DNA from: Sympetrum striolatum
Lineage: Eukaryota; Arthropoda; Insecta; Odonata; Libellulidae
Length of the DNA stretch: 64,000 nt
Assembly: GCA_947579665.1 (NCBI GenBank)
Contig: OX388352.1
Location: 73,260,113-73,324,112 of the forward strand
Direction: 5' to 3'
Part shown: positions 1 through 13,900 of the stretch, one piece after another
Numbering within the stretch: position 1 is the stretch's first letter
Layout of the letters: every line of letters starts with the position of its first letter
Made by a program: the position numbers and the translations under genes
The notes under the pieces: generated by a model
What the model was told of the DNA's origin: nothing
The model's input: only the letters and a program-made list of their open reading frames with translations
Databases searched by the model: none

Positions 1-3000
1 ATTGCTGTATTTATCAACACCAGACCATAGAGCCTATTAGTCCTTTATAACTATGGCACCAATCTACTTATTTTCTCCATCACATACACAACATATTCGA
101 TCTGCTCTTATTTTTTTGAACTCCTTTACCTTGCTAATATCCTGTAACTTTCATTGCTTAGGTCATGAGAGCCTTGATTTTAATCCTTGTGGTAAGATAA
201 TAAATTAAATGAGCTTAATCCTAACCTTTTTACACAATATGCAGCATTTCTTCAAAATAAAATACCTCCAACTTGTTAATTCTGTGCTTTCTAGAATCTT
301 CTTCTTATAGCCAGCTTGCTAGCAAGTTATCTGTTGCTGCCTCTAGAATGTACATTCTATATTAAGGAATACTTAGGTTTTGTAGGAAATTGTGTCAAAA
401 ATCATATAATTGCCTTTCTTTGTTAAAAAAATAGAGAAATTATGAAGAAATGTTCTCTGGTAAGAACAAAACTGTTATACGTCTTTACCACCATCTTCAC
501 TGTATGAGCGAAAATAATTATCTCAGATGTTGTAATTATTGAATCATCCCCTCATGGTATCTCATCAGCTAATGTGCTAAGCTGTGATTCCTCAGAAAGG
601 CCACCATGAGGTCTCAATTGAATATTTTAATTTATTTGATTTCCTATAGCCAGATTATAACATCTGACATCAGAAGAAATAGAAGAGTGCAGTGAATACA
701 AAAATATCCCAACCACCAATAAAAAATCAAACTTACTGCTCTTTCCCTGACACCCTTCCTACTCTGTTTTATGGTCTTCATTACAAGGTGGAGATTTCTA
801 TATGCCTTCTAAATAATATCTTTAATGACTCCCCAATTTAAGGTTTTCAGAAAGTTTTATTTTGTCATTCAGAGTCTAATGATTCGAATCTGGAGCTAGT
901 CCTAGAATGCATTTATTGGTTAAATTTGATGTGTCTGCAAAGTATTCAGCCTAAAGGCCGGTTGGTATCTCACCCCCCTCTGACATAAGCTACTAAGAGC
1001 TTGCAGAGAAAAATACAGTTTACTAGGCATGATGAGGAGTGAGGTAGTTTGCCCTTGCTTTCCTCACTGAGCCAGAATGCTATAAGCTGAACATATCTAC
1101 ATAAGTGAAGCACAATGACTCTACAAATAAGACTTTTCTTATCAGTCTGTAAGGAGAGAACTTGATCAGTGCCATTACTTACTCGTACCTCAGTAGCTTT
1201 CATTTTATCCCAGCCATGATCAAGACTGCTACAAAAATTAATGAGATTCACTTTTCTCTACCCAATACTAAATGGCTAATGAAAAGATTCCATTCATTAG
1301 AATATGGTAGCAAGAACATGCAATGTTTTTAATAAGAAACTATCACTGTATTAATTAATTAATTTAGCACCACTTGGGATTTATTCAGGACCTTTTTATT
1401 ATCTATTTTTTAATTTTAGAAATTTTCATAAAATATATGAGTAGAAATTTGGATCTGATCAAAATGGCTTCTTGTTGTGATATTTAAATCCCATTTTCCT
1501 GTTTGAATACCCTTATTAAATGCCTTCAATTACCAGTTATTGACCAGTTACCAGTTACATTTTTTGATGGCTGATCTGGTATACTATGATTTTTATAATA
1601 TTTATTTTCTCTTGGTTTGTTATTTTAATTATTTGCTTTCTATTTTTTCAGGTGTGATATTTTCTCAATTTGCTGCAAGTGTTGGTGTTCAGCATATTTG
1701 GTACCATGCCAGAAATGAAAATTTGTGTGTTTTAGCACTCTTGTGGAGAGTTGTGGCATTTTCATCTGTATTGTTATTGACTGTATCAGGAGGTTAATTT
1801 CCTGATATAAATTATAGTTACTGACGGTATTCCTCTTCCCTTGTGTGATGCTAATTCCGTCTAGTTTTAGTGATGCAGGTTTGAAAAATAATCTTGCAAT
1901 GATAACTACTTGCTTGTGAATGATTGATCTTGATTTAGATGTGAAATGACATGAGACTAGTTTAAAATTTATCCTGATGGACATATTATTAAGAATGTCT
2001 TAAAATTATTTTAAGTCCATAGCACAGATGATGACTAATTGTGAGTAATATTGTTCCTAGTAATTTGGTCACATTGCTTAATTTTGAATGCTGTATTCAA
2101 ATGTTATTTAGATGAAGAATGTTCATGCTTGAAAACTAATTTCTTCCTGTTGTTGCCAAGGTTGAAGTTTATTTACAAGATTACTAATTGTAGTTCTGAA
2201 ATAGTTTTAGAAAAGGTGAATGAAGGGAATTTCAAGAGAATAATTGATGGACAAATCAGTGAGTAAAAAGTATAAGAATGTCATTTTTCTTGTAAAATTC
2301 AATATTTAATGGTACAGCATTACAGGTACATTTTTGACTCAGAAATGTTTTACAAAAATAAAGCGTGAGTGAATTTTCCATTTAATAATGAATTATCCCT
2401 CTCTAAAATTGTTTGTCCACATGTAATTGAGACATAAGTTTGAAGTTACATTTCTTTTGCTAAGTTGTAGCTTATAGTTACCCAATTGTGAAGATGAGTT
2501 TTATGAGTAGAATGACAAATAGATATTTCTTGATGTTTATTTGATGTAATGTCACAAGGGTTGGATAAAGTTTGTGAGAAACCCAGTATTCCTTGAACTT
2601 GCCTCTTTATTTCTTACTTAAAATAAAGTCTTATGGTAAACAGAAGCTTTTGCACTACATTTTCTGTACTTAATTGAAAAGAATTTTCCTATGCCTGACC
2701 TAAATATGCTCTCTCAAGTATTATTTTATCAGACCTCAACACAGTACACTAGCCTATTCAAACCAGGTGATATGGGATCAGTTTATTGTTAAGAAATTGA
2801 AATATACTGTCCACAGGTTGGCAGTATAGTAGTGGTATACACACAGCCACATTTTCAGTATTGGGTTACTCCATCCGGTGCAGAAGCTTCAATTCAACAG
2901 CTTAGATACTAAAAATAAAAGGTGGAAGAAATGATTACTAGGTAAGGAAACCAATTAGCATTCATAATGAGTCATTATGTGAAGGAGGTAAAGAATGGAA

Positions 3001-4140
3001 AAGAGAGGTTAAAACGTTAGAGAATTGTTGGAAAAAAGGAATTCATTGGTAAGAGAATGGGAGTGGGGAGATAATGGTTTATCTGATAATTTTCAAGTAT
3101 ATTTAACTTGTGTGTTTTAGGACAGCAATAGAGTATTAGGGTGAAAAATCCAAATGGTGGGTATTTGGTAGATGTTCATCAAAGTGTGATCTGTGAGGGG
3201 CATTATTTAGGAAAGCTCTATGGCCCAAGGAAAGGTATGAAGGTGTTAGGAGAGTAAATGACCAGTAATCGAGACATCCGGGTTCAAGTAAAACTTTTTT
3301 CATGTCTTACTGGGCTCTATGACGTTCATTGTATCCTGTGGAAATCTTTCTGGTACTCTGGCTGATTTAAATACTATGCTCACAGTCATTACATCTAATT
3401 CTATTAATTCAAAGTTCAAGGCTTCAAAGTTTGTCTTTACTAATGCAGAGGTGGGAACTATGTGTTCAAGTTCAATGTCATTGGTTCCTCTATAAACGTA
3501 TGGGAAACCAAACTATCTTCAATATACTCCATAAACATACCTTCATCTTTCTGTTTGTCTCAGGATTCAAGAATTAGCATTAAATTTTGAATCATAAAAT
3601 GTTTAAATGTTTATTTGTTGTCACTGGGTATTTATACACCTATTGCACTCAATTTTTGATGATTTCTATGATTCTGCAGTGAAGTCTCCTTCTATATCTC
3701 TGATTGTTAAATGAGATGTGAGTGAAATATGTTATAACTTACAGCAGTATGTATACGTGTTTGCTTTTTTAAACACATAGGAAAAGATGAAATAGGGGAA
3801 GGATGGGTAAAGTGGCCAAGGTTTAATAATTTCTAATGATATCTTGTTAATCAGCAAAATTATAAAAAAACCTATACCATTACTAAATGTAAATACTTAA
3901 GTTTCAATTGCTTATGTATCTTTTAAATATATTTTTTTAATGTTAATTTAAAGAAATAACAACCAAGGGGCCCACTTGGCTCTCCTAGGGTGGGCAAAGT
4001 GACTAGTTGCAAAGTTAATGAGCAAACATTTATTCAGACTATTTATTTAATGGATACAAGGTAAAGTATCACTCAGTAGGAATAAATATTTTTTATGTAT
4101 TAAACCATTAGACAAAGTAAATAGTAATTAGTCAATCAAT
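1..4140. other. No gene recognised; CpG-poor, intron-like DNA
   Basis: AT-rich, very low CpG, and no reading frame that resembles a known protein. Short open frames (for example 970-1251 on the minus strand and 1540-1797 on the plus strand) lack recognisable motifs. Around 3,265-3,305 there is a short stretch resembling the B-box-like end of the SINE-like repeat seen at 48.2 kb. The CpG depletion suggests this is part of a transcribed, methylated gene body, but no exon could be proven. Confidence 0.5.
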
Positions 4141-4149
4141 AATGGGTTA

Positions 4150-4690
4150 GGGGCTATTTGCAAAGTTCACACTCAAACTCATCTTCTTCTCTACATCTGG
4201 CACACTCTTTGTTCGCCCGCTAAAATTAAAGTTCAATTTTTACCAATTCATCCTTCATTGCATTTTGATTTTGAGTAGGCCTCATTACAGTAGAAACATT
4301 CATTGTCATCATCTTCTTTTTACTCTGGTTCTAAACTAAATTGTCTATTTGTTTGAGCTGCCTTTTTAGTTTGTGTTTTCTTCTGAATCATAGGCTTATG
4401 TTTATTTATTAGGTTGGAGGCATTTGCTCTCCATTCTCTTTCTTTTCATGGTCTCCTCTTCTTCTTTTTACTTCTTAGCTGTAATTACTTCATTCTTGCA
4501 AGCACTAGATGTTATTACAAAGGCTCTGTCTTTTATCCTGTTTAATTTTCTTTGCTTAACTGAGTTATTTTTTGTTAGAGGAATTACATCTTTTGGATAT
4601 ACTACAAAAGAAGTTTGTTGTCCTTTACTGGGTGCAGTCACAACTACCTCTCCAGCCAATGCTCCACCACTGGGTCCAGCCACTACTTCT
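4150..4690 (-). pseudogene. Relic of a pogo/Tigger-like (DDE_1) transposase C-terminus
   Basis: Read on the minus strand, the first open stretch includes SFVVYPKDVIPLTKN and RAFVITSSACKNEV, which resemble the hinge region after the DDE domain of Tigger/jerky-type transposases. Further downstream, after stops and frameshifts, come DDDNECFYCNEAYSKSK and then ANKECARCREEDEFECELC, matching the Cys-rich zinc-binding tail of these proteins. Lysine-rich segments lie between. At least three stops or frame changes break it, so it is not functional. A 75-bp piece of the lysine-rich segment recurs at 5,585-5,659. Family assignment rests on recalled motif layout, not a search. Confidence 0.55.
4341..4415. 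repeat. 75-bp direct repeat, copy 1
   Basis: Nearly identical to 5,585-5,659 in the same orientation; both contain TAGGCTTATGTT or a one-base variant and end in TTATTAGGTT. It is part of the lysine-rich region of the pogo/Tigger-like relic, so the second copy is likely a separate fragment of the same transposon family. Confidence 0.75.
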
Positions 4691-4740
4691 TCTTCTATTG
4701 AAATTGGCCCATCTCCATGCTCATGATGAATGAATTCGTG

Positions 4741-5300
4741 TGAATTAACGATGTTATGGTCAATGTAAAATGCATGGTTAGGCTCATGCTACTGTTGTGT
4801 ATAGAGAGATCGTAACTCAAGATGACACTGATTGTTTGCAGAATGATCTGGATATTATTTCGGGTTGGTGTAGTGATTGGCAGCTTGAGCTGAATGTAAA
4901 GAAGTGCATTGCTATGACTTTTACACGGTCCACCTACGTTACCTGCATGCCTTATAGTATTTAAGAAAGTCCCTTGGAGTTCGTGAGGCATCCTAAATAC
5001 CTAGGAATTACGCTCATTAGTAATTTTTCCTTCAAAGAAAATATTCAAAGTGTAGCAGGAATGGTGAATGGGATGCAAAGGCTAGCCAGTAGAATTCTGA
5101 GGGGATTCTCATGGAAAGTAAAAGAAATAGTGTACTTTTCTTTGATTTGACCTCTGTTTGAGTATTTCTGTGCAATTTGGGATTAATTTCCCATCTTGAC
5201 ATGGTTCAATGTAGAGCAGCTAGGTTTGTCAAGGGAGATTTCAGAATTGACAGCAGTGTTCCGGCTATAGTAGATATTCGGATGGTATTCTCTTAATGAT
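4741..5300 (+). pseudogene. Relic of a LINE reverse transcriptase C-terminal half (CR1/jockey-like)
   Basis: The plus-strand translation reads QDDTDCLQNDLDIISGWC, then WQLELNVKKCIAMTFTRS, then HPKYLGITLISNFSFKENI, RLASRILRGFSWKVKE and CRAARFVKGDFRIDSSV. This order (the DL..I..WC..W.L.LN..KC block after the RT catalytic site, KYLG(V/I), then the R.AARFV block) is the standard C-terminal layout of CR1/jockey-group LINEs. Several stops and frameshifts interrupt it; the RT catalytic YADD part is not present. It lies between two 75-bp direct repeats derived from another transposon. Confidence 0.7.
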
Positions 5301-5584
5301 AGAAGACTTGAGTTTTGATGGAAGCAGCACACTTAGTCTTTCTGTATTCTTTCATAGCTCGGGTATACTTAAATGCCCACTTTTCAGTCGTCCTGCAAAT
5401 TATTTTATGCTGAATTTGCATCAATATCAGGGATAGAGCCTCTTCTATTGTAAGTGGAGTTATAAGTGTGTCTTCTTCTCTATTTGCCAGCACTCTTCAA
5501 GCTCTTATTGGGTTCATACTTGTGATTTATTGTTAAGTACTCTGTTATTGTTAAGAAACACATCATTAGGAAACTTTATGACAG

Positions 5585-5659
5585 TTGTCTTTTTGTTTGA
5601 GCGGCCTTTTTAGTTGGTGTTTTCTTCTGACTCTTAGGCTTATGTTCATTTATTAGGTT
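5585..5659. repeat. 75-bp direct repeat, copy 2
   Basis: Direct copy of 4,341-4,415 with a handful of substitutions. Together the two copies flank the LINE relic. Confidence 0.75.
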
Positions 5660-5699
5660 AGACAACCATAACCTAACAGCCAATGTTGGCTTTAAGTTC

Positions 5700-8600
5700 C
5701 CAGTAGCTAGAAGCTGTACTAGAACATGATTGTCTTATGTCATAAAAGTTCTTCTTTTTAAGAGTTTTCATCTAATTTTTGACTTCATATTTCATTGAGG
5801 TAATTGCGTTTTTATACCATCTTATGTTTGAAAAAAATATGGCTTCACAAACCCTTCCCCTCTTGTTACTGAAACCAAGAAACTATTTCCTTCCCCACCC
5901 TCTCCCAACTCCCCCGTACGACCAAAACCCTACCCTGCCATACAAATCTGACAGCTCACTCAGTATATATCTAACCACGGACATGCATAAAAAGACTTAT
6001 TTTCTGTAAAAATGTATCTCATGATGACCATGCTTTGGCCAAACCGGTCGTGAAATAAAATAATTTGTGGAAGTTACGAAGTACAGTATGTTTCTCACTA
6101 TTATTCGCTCAGATATTGAGCTGATCTGCAACTGCTTAGCAGTTCTTGTTCATAAAAACATTAATTGTAGAATTCTCCCCACCCGCCTAATTATTAAGTC
6201 TATGCTGCAACATCTCTTTTTTCCAGCATAGGAAATAATTATCTGGAAAAGATTCTTAAATTCAAAAATAAACTAAGTTTACTACTACCTTCAATGAAAA
6301 CATTGTCTTTCATATTGAAATATATATCATGGGTTGACAGCAATAAAACATCTTTGATTCTTTTTGGAACATAAGGAACAAGCACAATGTCCCAAATAAA
6401 TTCAGATTGAGTATCCATTTCTCTATCAGGAGATGGAAAAAATTCTTTAGGTATCTCCCTTTTATTTCTTCTTAGGGTAACTGTTATTGTTGCATTTTTC
6501 TCCAGCTAGACAGCTGCCAAAGGAATTGATTTGTTCTCTAGCATACCCTCATAAATTTGCATATTATAGATAGATGTATAATCTGCCTCAACCCATACCC
6601 ATATTTTTATTCCATATCCCAGGCTAGATTTCATCTGTACTCTAATGAGTGTTTACTGTGGAAAGCATGCCAGGCATTCAACAATAGGTAGATACAGAGT
6701 AAAATTACACGAACCAGATTTTATAAATATATGAATTCTCTCTCTGATTGGTTGTAATTTATCATGTTTCTCTGTGATTCAGCTTGATCGTGTTTCTGAG
6801 TGATCAAATTTTATAAGAAGAGCAAGAAACTGGAGCCTATTCCTAGACATTAGAGCAGTAAAAAAAGGAATTCACAAAGCGAGATTGGTCGACTACAGTT
6901 CAGGCACAGAAACATGATTACTTTGGATTTTTTCAGTTGCTAAAGGAAAATATTATTGAACATAATATTGAAAATTAAAATGCAATAAATATATTTTAAT
7001 GAAGACAACACCTTAAATTTTGAGCAACTGAGTGACCTTGGGGACTTAGTATGATGCTATGGAAGAGCTGATAGCTCTCAATTGTTAACAGAGTGGAAAT
7101 AATATAAGATAATTGGAAGAGTTCAGGAAATTTCTTGATTTCTAGTTTGATTTTGATAGATTTTTCCAGAGCATAACCTATTTTAGAAATCTTCTGAACT
7201 TTTTCTTTAACTATGAATTAATATTGTCAAATTCAAATTATTTTGATTACATTCATTGAAGTTTCACTGCAAATTGAGTGTATACAAACAGAAGAACTTG
7301 CAATTAATGTTTTGTATTAAGGGAATCAGAAATAAAAAAAACTAATTGACCTTGGGGATTTTGTAAAATTTTTCTTAAGAGCTCTCAACTGAAATTAAAT
7401 TATTTTATTTTTAATTGTCAATAGCAATCACCTTTCACCAAGCAAATTGCAATGACAGACTATCTGTAGTTGTTAATAATGTATAAAAGAAGCATAGTTT
7501 ATTAACAATAAAAGTACATAGAACAATACACATTAAAACAATCATTGAAGCAAACCACCACAGCATTATATATTTATATAAACATCTTCATAAAACTCTC
7601 TTATAGAGAAATAACATTTATTAGAAATATTGACATTTTTTTAAGAATACTGCCTGGTTTTCTCTCACAACAATTGGTTATTTATTATATAAATTTCTAC
7701 CCATATATTGGGAACTTTTTTTAATGTCAATCTATGCTTGGGATACTGAAGCATATTTTACCTTGTCTCATAATAATGGTTTTCCGTATAAATAATAGTT
7801 TTTAAACACTCCAATAATGTTTGAATCATCAATGTTACTTTCATTTAATAAGATCTTTTACACTTTTTTAGCATTATCTTCCTGTAGACCTAACTGATCT
7901 TCTACAACCATCACATTATCATCATGATACATAGATTCTTTTTGTAGAATATTGAATTTATTTATCTTTTGCTATCAGTTTTGATTTTTCAATTCCTTTA
8001 TTTGATATTTCATTTGTCTCTTTAATTTTGTAATAGCAAAACTAACCTTAACTAGAGTTAACAGTATATTTAAATATTTTAAAATAAACAGAATTTTACA
8101 AAAAAAATCTCAAGGACTTTTCAACATTGAATTGTATATCTTTCAAGAAGACTCATAAACCAAAAGGTTTTGTAAAAGTCTTGTATATGGCAGTAATAAA
8201 AAGCAAAGAGTATTATCCTTCTAATTATAAATTTGCAACAAATTCTGCCATGGGCAAAAACTTGAAACATTTGCATGATCATAGAATAATTCTATAATTG
8301 CAAATATTCAATTAAAAAATAAATTAACAGATTAACTTATCTGAGGCTTCTGAAAATATTCCAGTTTGAACTATCAAAATACTTAAGTGGATAGAGAGCA
8401 GGGTGTAACATTGTCTCTAAGAACAAAACCAAAGTTTCATTAACAGAATTTATATTTATTTTCATAAAGAATACATTTTTAATTGCATAAAATCTCCTTA
8501 ATACCTGGAGGATGAAAACAGTTACACATAATATACAAGTATGAAAAATTATTCACTTTAAACAACTACCAACTTTCTTTCCAACTGGTACAACACACCT

Positions 8601-9090
8601 TCATAAGCTGCATTGATATCCATGCATTTAAAGCTCCATATAAACCTCTAAAATATTGAAAAAGTTTATTAGTGAATAATGATGAAAAATTTTGAAAATA
8701 CATGCAAACTTAAATGCAACTCATAAAAATAAGGAGGCCATATAATATGAGGCCATATATGAGGCAAAATATAAGGCCAATGAATGTTTATGAAAGATTT
8801 AGAAAAAGAGGCTGTTATATGATCCAGTTAACAAGCTAAGACAAAGAAGTTTTCAGGAATTTCATGAAAATTTAATTCCAGTTTCTGAACAAAATTTTTT
8901 TACAATTCTTATGGATATTCATTCATTATAAGCTCAGAGGCTGTAAAAATTCTCTAATATGAAATATCAAAACTTTTATACAGTTCAAAAGATGATATCT
9001 TTGAAAAACTACTCTTATAGAGGTTAAGGGCAGAATAGTTTTCCACAGATTCTACTTAATTATTTCATAGGGAAATACAAGACTACTTAT
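5700..9090. other. No gene recognised; CpG desert
   Basis: About 3.4 kb of AT-rich DNA. Between roughly 7,000 and 9,080 I can find only one or two CpG dinucleotides, far below the density just to the right. No coding pattern, RNA gene or transposon end was recognised. It is best read as the interior of an intron of a germline-methylated gene. Confidence 0.5.
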
Positions 9091-10766
9091 CGACACCTGA
9101 CCAGAGTATATATTTTCAGCAATCCATCGAAACTTAAATGAACTCTTATTATATTGGTACCCAATTCCGAGTAAAGACTTGATTTTTATGTTAACGAACA
9201 GGTATTAAAGATTCTACAGATCACTTCCAAGCGCCTCCTAGCAAATACCGGCAACATTGTTACTGCGCGTTCGCAACTTTTCTTAGCAGCTGCATATTCG
9301 TCACGACAAATGACAATGGTGCTCAGTTTCAAAAAGCAAACACTAAAGTTCCATTCAAGAAATAATACCAAAACAAACAGCGAGTGAATTTAAACATTAT
9401 CTTAACTTTCTTGCAACAAGTTTTTTTATCACGGTATTTAAAAAAATATTTCGGATGAAAAACTCAGCCTTTTCATTCAATTTCCGCTCGATGCACTGTT
9501 ATAACTAGAATAGCCAAACTATGTTTATTGTTGATAAAGTAATTGTTATGAGAAAAGCAGAAATAGATTTTACATTTGTAGCTTAAAAACAGCAACGCTA
9601 GTAATATTAATCTCTTCAAGAGCCTTGCTAATGCTATGCAATGTAATCTTAAGGCAACACGTAAAATAAATTTTTCGATCCATTTTAGATTGTAAGTTAG
9701 TGCATAAAATTGTTTACTCATGAAACTGCTTGGTGCTCATGCTAGCCTGATAAGAAATTTCCGAAGTACGTAGCAAGTGAAAAGATAAATTATAGATCCA
9801 CGATCACAGAGTCGTGATATTTCAGAAAATATTCAATTTTATAGTTGCAATGAATATGAAAGAAGAGCATTCCGGAAATTAGAAAACCTTGAAAAAAATC
9901 TGATGAATACTATTGAGTAAATATAATTTAGCAAGGAATTATATGATCGACAGAAGAATTAAAATTTATTTGGCCTTTTTAATTCACTCACTTTTAAAGT
10001 TTTCCTGGCAGAACTCTCCAAAATGCCCGCTCTCAAGGAAGATCATTTATAGTTACTCCTGAAGTACAGCTGGAAATAGCGACGATGTAAGATGTCTCTG
10101 CGAGGGTTTGCCTTTCCTCTTCAATTCACGGAGGCATGGCTTGGAACTGCATAACTGGATAAAAAGAAAAACCAAATTATTCAACCTCTACTACAAGTTC
10201 AAATCTCTGAAATGTTTGAAAATGCATGGGGGGTTAACTCCATCTCTTAGGTGGAGAAACCGCCACTTTTGAAACCAACTTTTAAGACAAAATCCGAATG
10301 AGTTTATAAGTTCTCAGGCAAATATTTTACAGAAAAATAATTTACAAAGATTATGCTTTCTAAATTAAGATTTTGCACGAGTTTCCAAACCACGCCAAGA
10401 CGTATCGTGCTCAGTTCATTTCCCTTTTTACAGTGGAAGGGTTCGCCAGCCAAGTGGAACTGGAACCAGATATTTCGGGGACAATCGCGACATCAGTTCC
10501 ATTTAGCAAGCCCTATAAAAACCACATTGTGTCTGTAGCATGAAAACCACAGCCACGGAAAAGATAGCAGAGAGACTTTTAGAAGACTAATTAAGTTTTA
10601 TTTTCTAATGGCTAAAAAGCCGGTCTGTAAAAGTGTGTGTAGTACCTAACACCTTAATTTCCCCTCTCCCCCCAAAAATTAGCGTAGACCTGTTCTCTAA
10701 TCCCAATTGGATGGGCCCGTTTCTAAAAAAACCTGCCAACTGAGCTGAAAGACGGCGAATCCTTAC
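9091..10766. other. CpG-normal DNA at the edge of a putative minus-strand gene
   Basis: CpG frequency rises abruptly near 9,090. A strong-looking minus-strand splice acceptor (pyrimidine tract then CAG) sits at about 10,155, so a noncoding second exon could start at 10,154, but no long frame follows. The minus-strand frame 9,186-9,371 matches nothing I recognise. Confidence 0.3.
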
Positions 10767-10900
10767 CTTTAGCTGAGGGATTCCTCCTGCGGCGGTAGAG
10801 CTCTGCTTTCCATCGGCGTACTGAACCTCCTCTTGCAGTCACTTTCACTAATTCACTAGAATGACCATTAAACACAACACACACAACACTCACTCGATCT
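10767..10900 (-). other. Candidate 5' noncoding exon of a minus-strand gene
   Basis: On the minus strand a good splice donor (AAAG then GTAAGG) falls at 10,767/10,766, preceded by CpG-rich DNA. A short frame starting MESRALPPQEES stops before the donor, so if this is an exon it is 5' UTR with a short upstream frame. The gene body would be the CpG-depleted DNA to the left. The 5' boundary is a guess, and no TATA box or initiator was identified. Confidence 0.25.
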
Positions 10901-13900
10901 TCTTCCCCGGACTGCGTCTAACGCTCCGCCAAGTTTGCATTTCTCCGAACGCTTCTCTCAAAGTCGCTCTGTTGTCTTCTCTGCCATGGAATTGTGGCCG
11001 TAGTGCTGCGAGACATTCATCGGCATTGCTGAACCGTAGATTTCTCGAAAAAAAATTAAGTCGAGAAGCTACCAGTCGTATAACGCGTAGTTTCTACTGC
11101 TGAAGATCAGTCCTTTCCGAAGATAGATGAACTCTTGGCGGTCTTCGGGGATAAACAGCTGCTAATTATCGAACTCTGGATCTCCTCTCAGTTGTAGCTG
11201 TTTCCCCAGTCTGCTTTCCTTCTTGGACGTTACGAGGGAGCGCCTCCGCCCGGTTGTCTTAGTGCCTTCTAGAGCCTTAAAGGTACATTAGACTAAAGGC
11301 TCCAGCGACCTGATATGCTGCCCCAGTAGCTTCAGCCAGACGAACTGCTTCCTACACCCTCGGCACGAGATTGTATTAGGTGGATGAGATGGATATCGTA
11401 GAGCGATCATAGCTTTGCTCAATAACGGCTAGCAAAGGGAGATTGTAGTAGTCTAAGAACTTCTCAATAGTTTCGAAGAGACCCCAGGCGAGAAACTGCC
11501 AGTCTTCGGAGACTTCAACTGTCGGGAACATTATGCGGCCGAGACTCCCGCGGCCGAGGCTCTCGCGTCAGGCGCTGGACAAGAAATGAAACGAGGGTTG
11601 AATTTTCAGGGAATATATTCTAGTTGTTGCGGATGGAGGGGCGTTAGAAGGAGATAGAGGTAAGGGGAGAAAAAGTTGAAGTAGGTTTCGCGTAACGAAT
11701 CCTCTTCCCGAATTTCTTCAAATGGATATTGGTTGTTCATCTCATTTCTTTTTTCTTCCTCATGTCACTATCGATATTTGGTGATAATGATTTAATTTGA
11801 TTTTTAACGCACCACCGAGAGATTGGTCACCAATAAAGCATGTCTATAGCCAACTATTTCACAGCAACCTCCACTTTCCAATCATGAATACTTCTTTTGA
11901 CCATATGGTCTCTTTTTCACTTCGGAAAACATTAATATGATGCAATTCGACTCCCGGAATATGACTGCATCCAATCTCATAGTAATTCTTCGTTCTCTTA
12001 ACATTTCCGATCAGCGATTTCGTAAGCGAGTGGCAAAGGCATTTTTTTTAATAACAGAAGTTAAATGTTGTAATCTATTATTAATTTCTTAGACCAAAAC
12101 CATTATGAAGATAGTGCTAAAATGCTTCGTATTTATTCCAAATGGTTACCTCTCATTGTTATCAGTACCGTTCATCATGTATTTGTATGAAAGAGATTTA
12201 ACCGCAATAAAACTACCTTTTTTTCCCTTCACGGAAAATAAATCGGATATCTCTAGGAATTTTTTCATTGTCTTTTATGCTACCATGTTTCCTTCTTCTA
12301 TCTGTGATAATATCGGTATTGAGACCACGGAAGAGACGGGTCTAATCAGATAATCTGATTCCCATAACCTGTGCCCACTTCATGAACTTTCCATCCTAAA
12401 AATATCTGCACTACTCAAGAATTGGACGAGCCGCTCCTCTTGAGGCCTGGGAGAGGGCAACAAGACACCCTCTGCGGCCGAAGGTCCTTCATAGAACCTG
12501 AGGGCCGCTGTCGATCAAATGCAGCGAGTGGACAGAAATGCCTAGCGACCGAGCGAGGGAGGGAAGGTGTCTTCAACATCGACATCAGAAAACACCTGCA
12601 CATCAGAGTGACACGTGACTCGGACCGCTGTACGAACCGCTTGTTCCGCACGATTGCGTACTACAACTCGTAAACAACTTGCCACCCGCTGTGTTTGCCG
12701 AAGAAGTTGCCTTGTACAGAGATCATTCCATCTTTGCATAAGGAAAAACACGATACGATTACTTCCGCAGCCAGTTACGCTTAACTCGAAAAGCGAATTT
12801 TTATATCACACCGTATCTCGTCTCCTATCGCGGAGAATTGAATATTTTATTTCCTGTCTTACTTTCGTACACTCTCCTTCTCAATAACGGTACCAAATAA
12901 ATACGTTTTATTTTTTCAATTGTTCGCATTTTAATAAACTCGTACCGAAAATATTAGGAAGTTGAACACAAAAATGTTGATCTGCTACCAACTTTTTAAA
13001 TATTTTTTAGATGTATAAATAATGCGTACGAAATTTGGAAGAACGGTTGCATGTTTCAATTAAAAATAACGTGAACCGCTTCAACCGTTTTCGATGTACG
13101 TAGTTAGAAAAAGAGAGAGTTTTCGCCGTTCACTTCACAAGGCTCCACATACTAACTTTTGCGTATAAACAGTAAACCAAAAATATTTAATTCTACGCCA
13201 GAATTCATTATAATAATGCATAATTCAGTTCAGAGACCAAATCCAAAATATGGGAAAAAATGAAAATGCATTTTTCTTATACAGACTGAAAACAGGGACA
13301 TTCGAAACATAAAAATCTTATTTACAAGATTTGATGAAAGGTAAGAATTGAGGGTGTTCAGATTTCACGCCTCCTCTCTTCTAGTATGTGGCTGTAAAAT
13401 CTGGACTCTTGATAGCACTGCAAATAAAAAACGCTTTTTGCATGCATTTGATCACTTTTTCAAATATTTACTCCACAATATTATTCCATTTGACTACTCT
13501 TTTATTCAAAATTTATAAAAGAACATTCCATTATAATAATTACAATTTTCATAATTTTATAAATAACACATTCACATTAATGTATGCCCAAATATTACAC
13601 AATTTCATTGTTTATTTTTTCTCTTCATTTTCGCCAGATCTCAGCACTCCTCCGCTTCCCGCACGTAAAGGACAACATTAAGACAATTAATTTCATATAA
13701 AAGTAATTCCTTAGTCTCCTAAATCTATAATATTATGCTATCAAAGTTCACAAATGTAAATCTTAGCAAATGAAACTATCAGATAGATTGTTATGAGAGC
13801 AACACCAGCTAAACGGAGACGCAGTTACAAAGAAAAGCTGCACCAGCAAATTTAGAAGCGTAAAAATGCATTTAAAGAAGAAGCAGTGAAACAAAATTAA

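Noticed and set aside
1540..2266. Hydrophobic plus-strand frames that could look like membrane segments
   Set aside because: Hydrophobicity follows from T-rich DNA; no homology or conserved splice sites recognised.
10861..11103. 80-residue plus-strand frame
   Set aside because: No family resemblance, no splice context; lies in CpG-rich probable promoter DNA.
12415..12751. Overlapping open frames on both strands in GC-rich DNA
   Set aside because: GC-rich DNA lacks stop codons by composition; neither strand gives a recognisable domain, and the LINE-tail resemblance is too weak and frame-broken.
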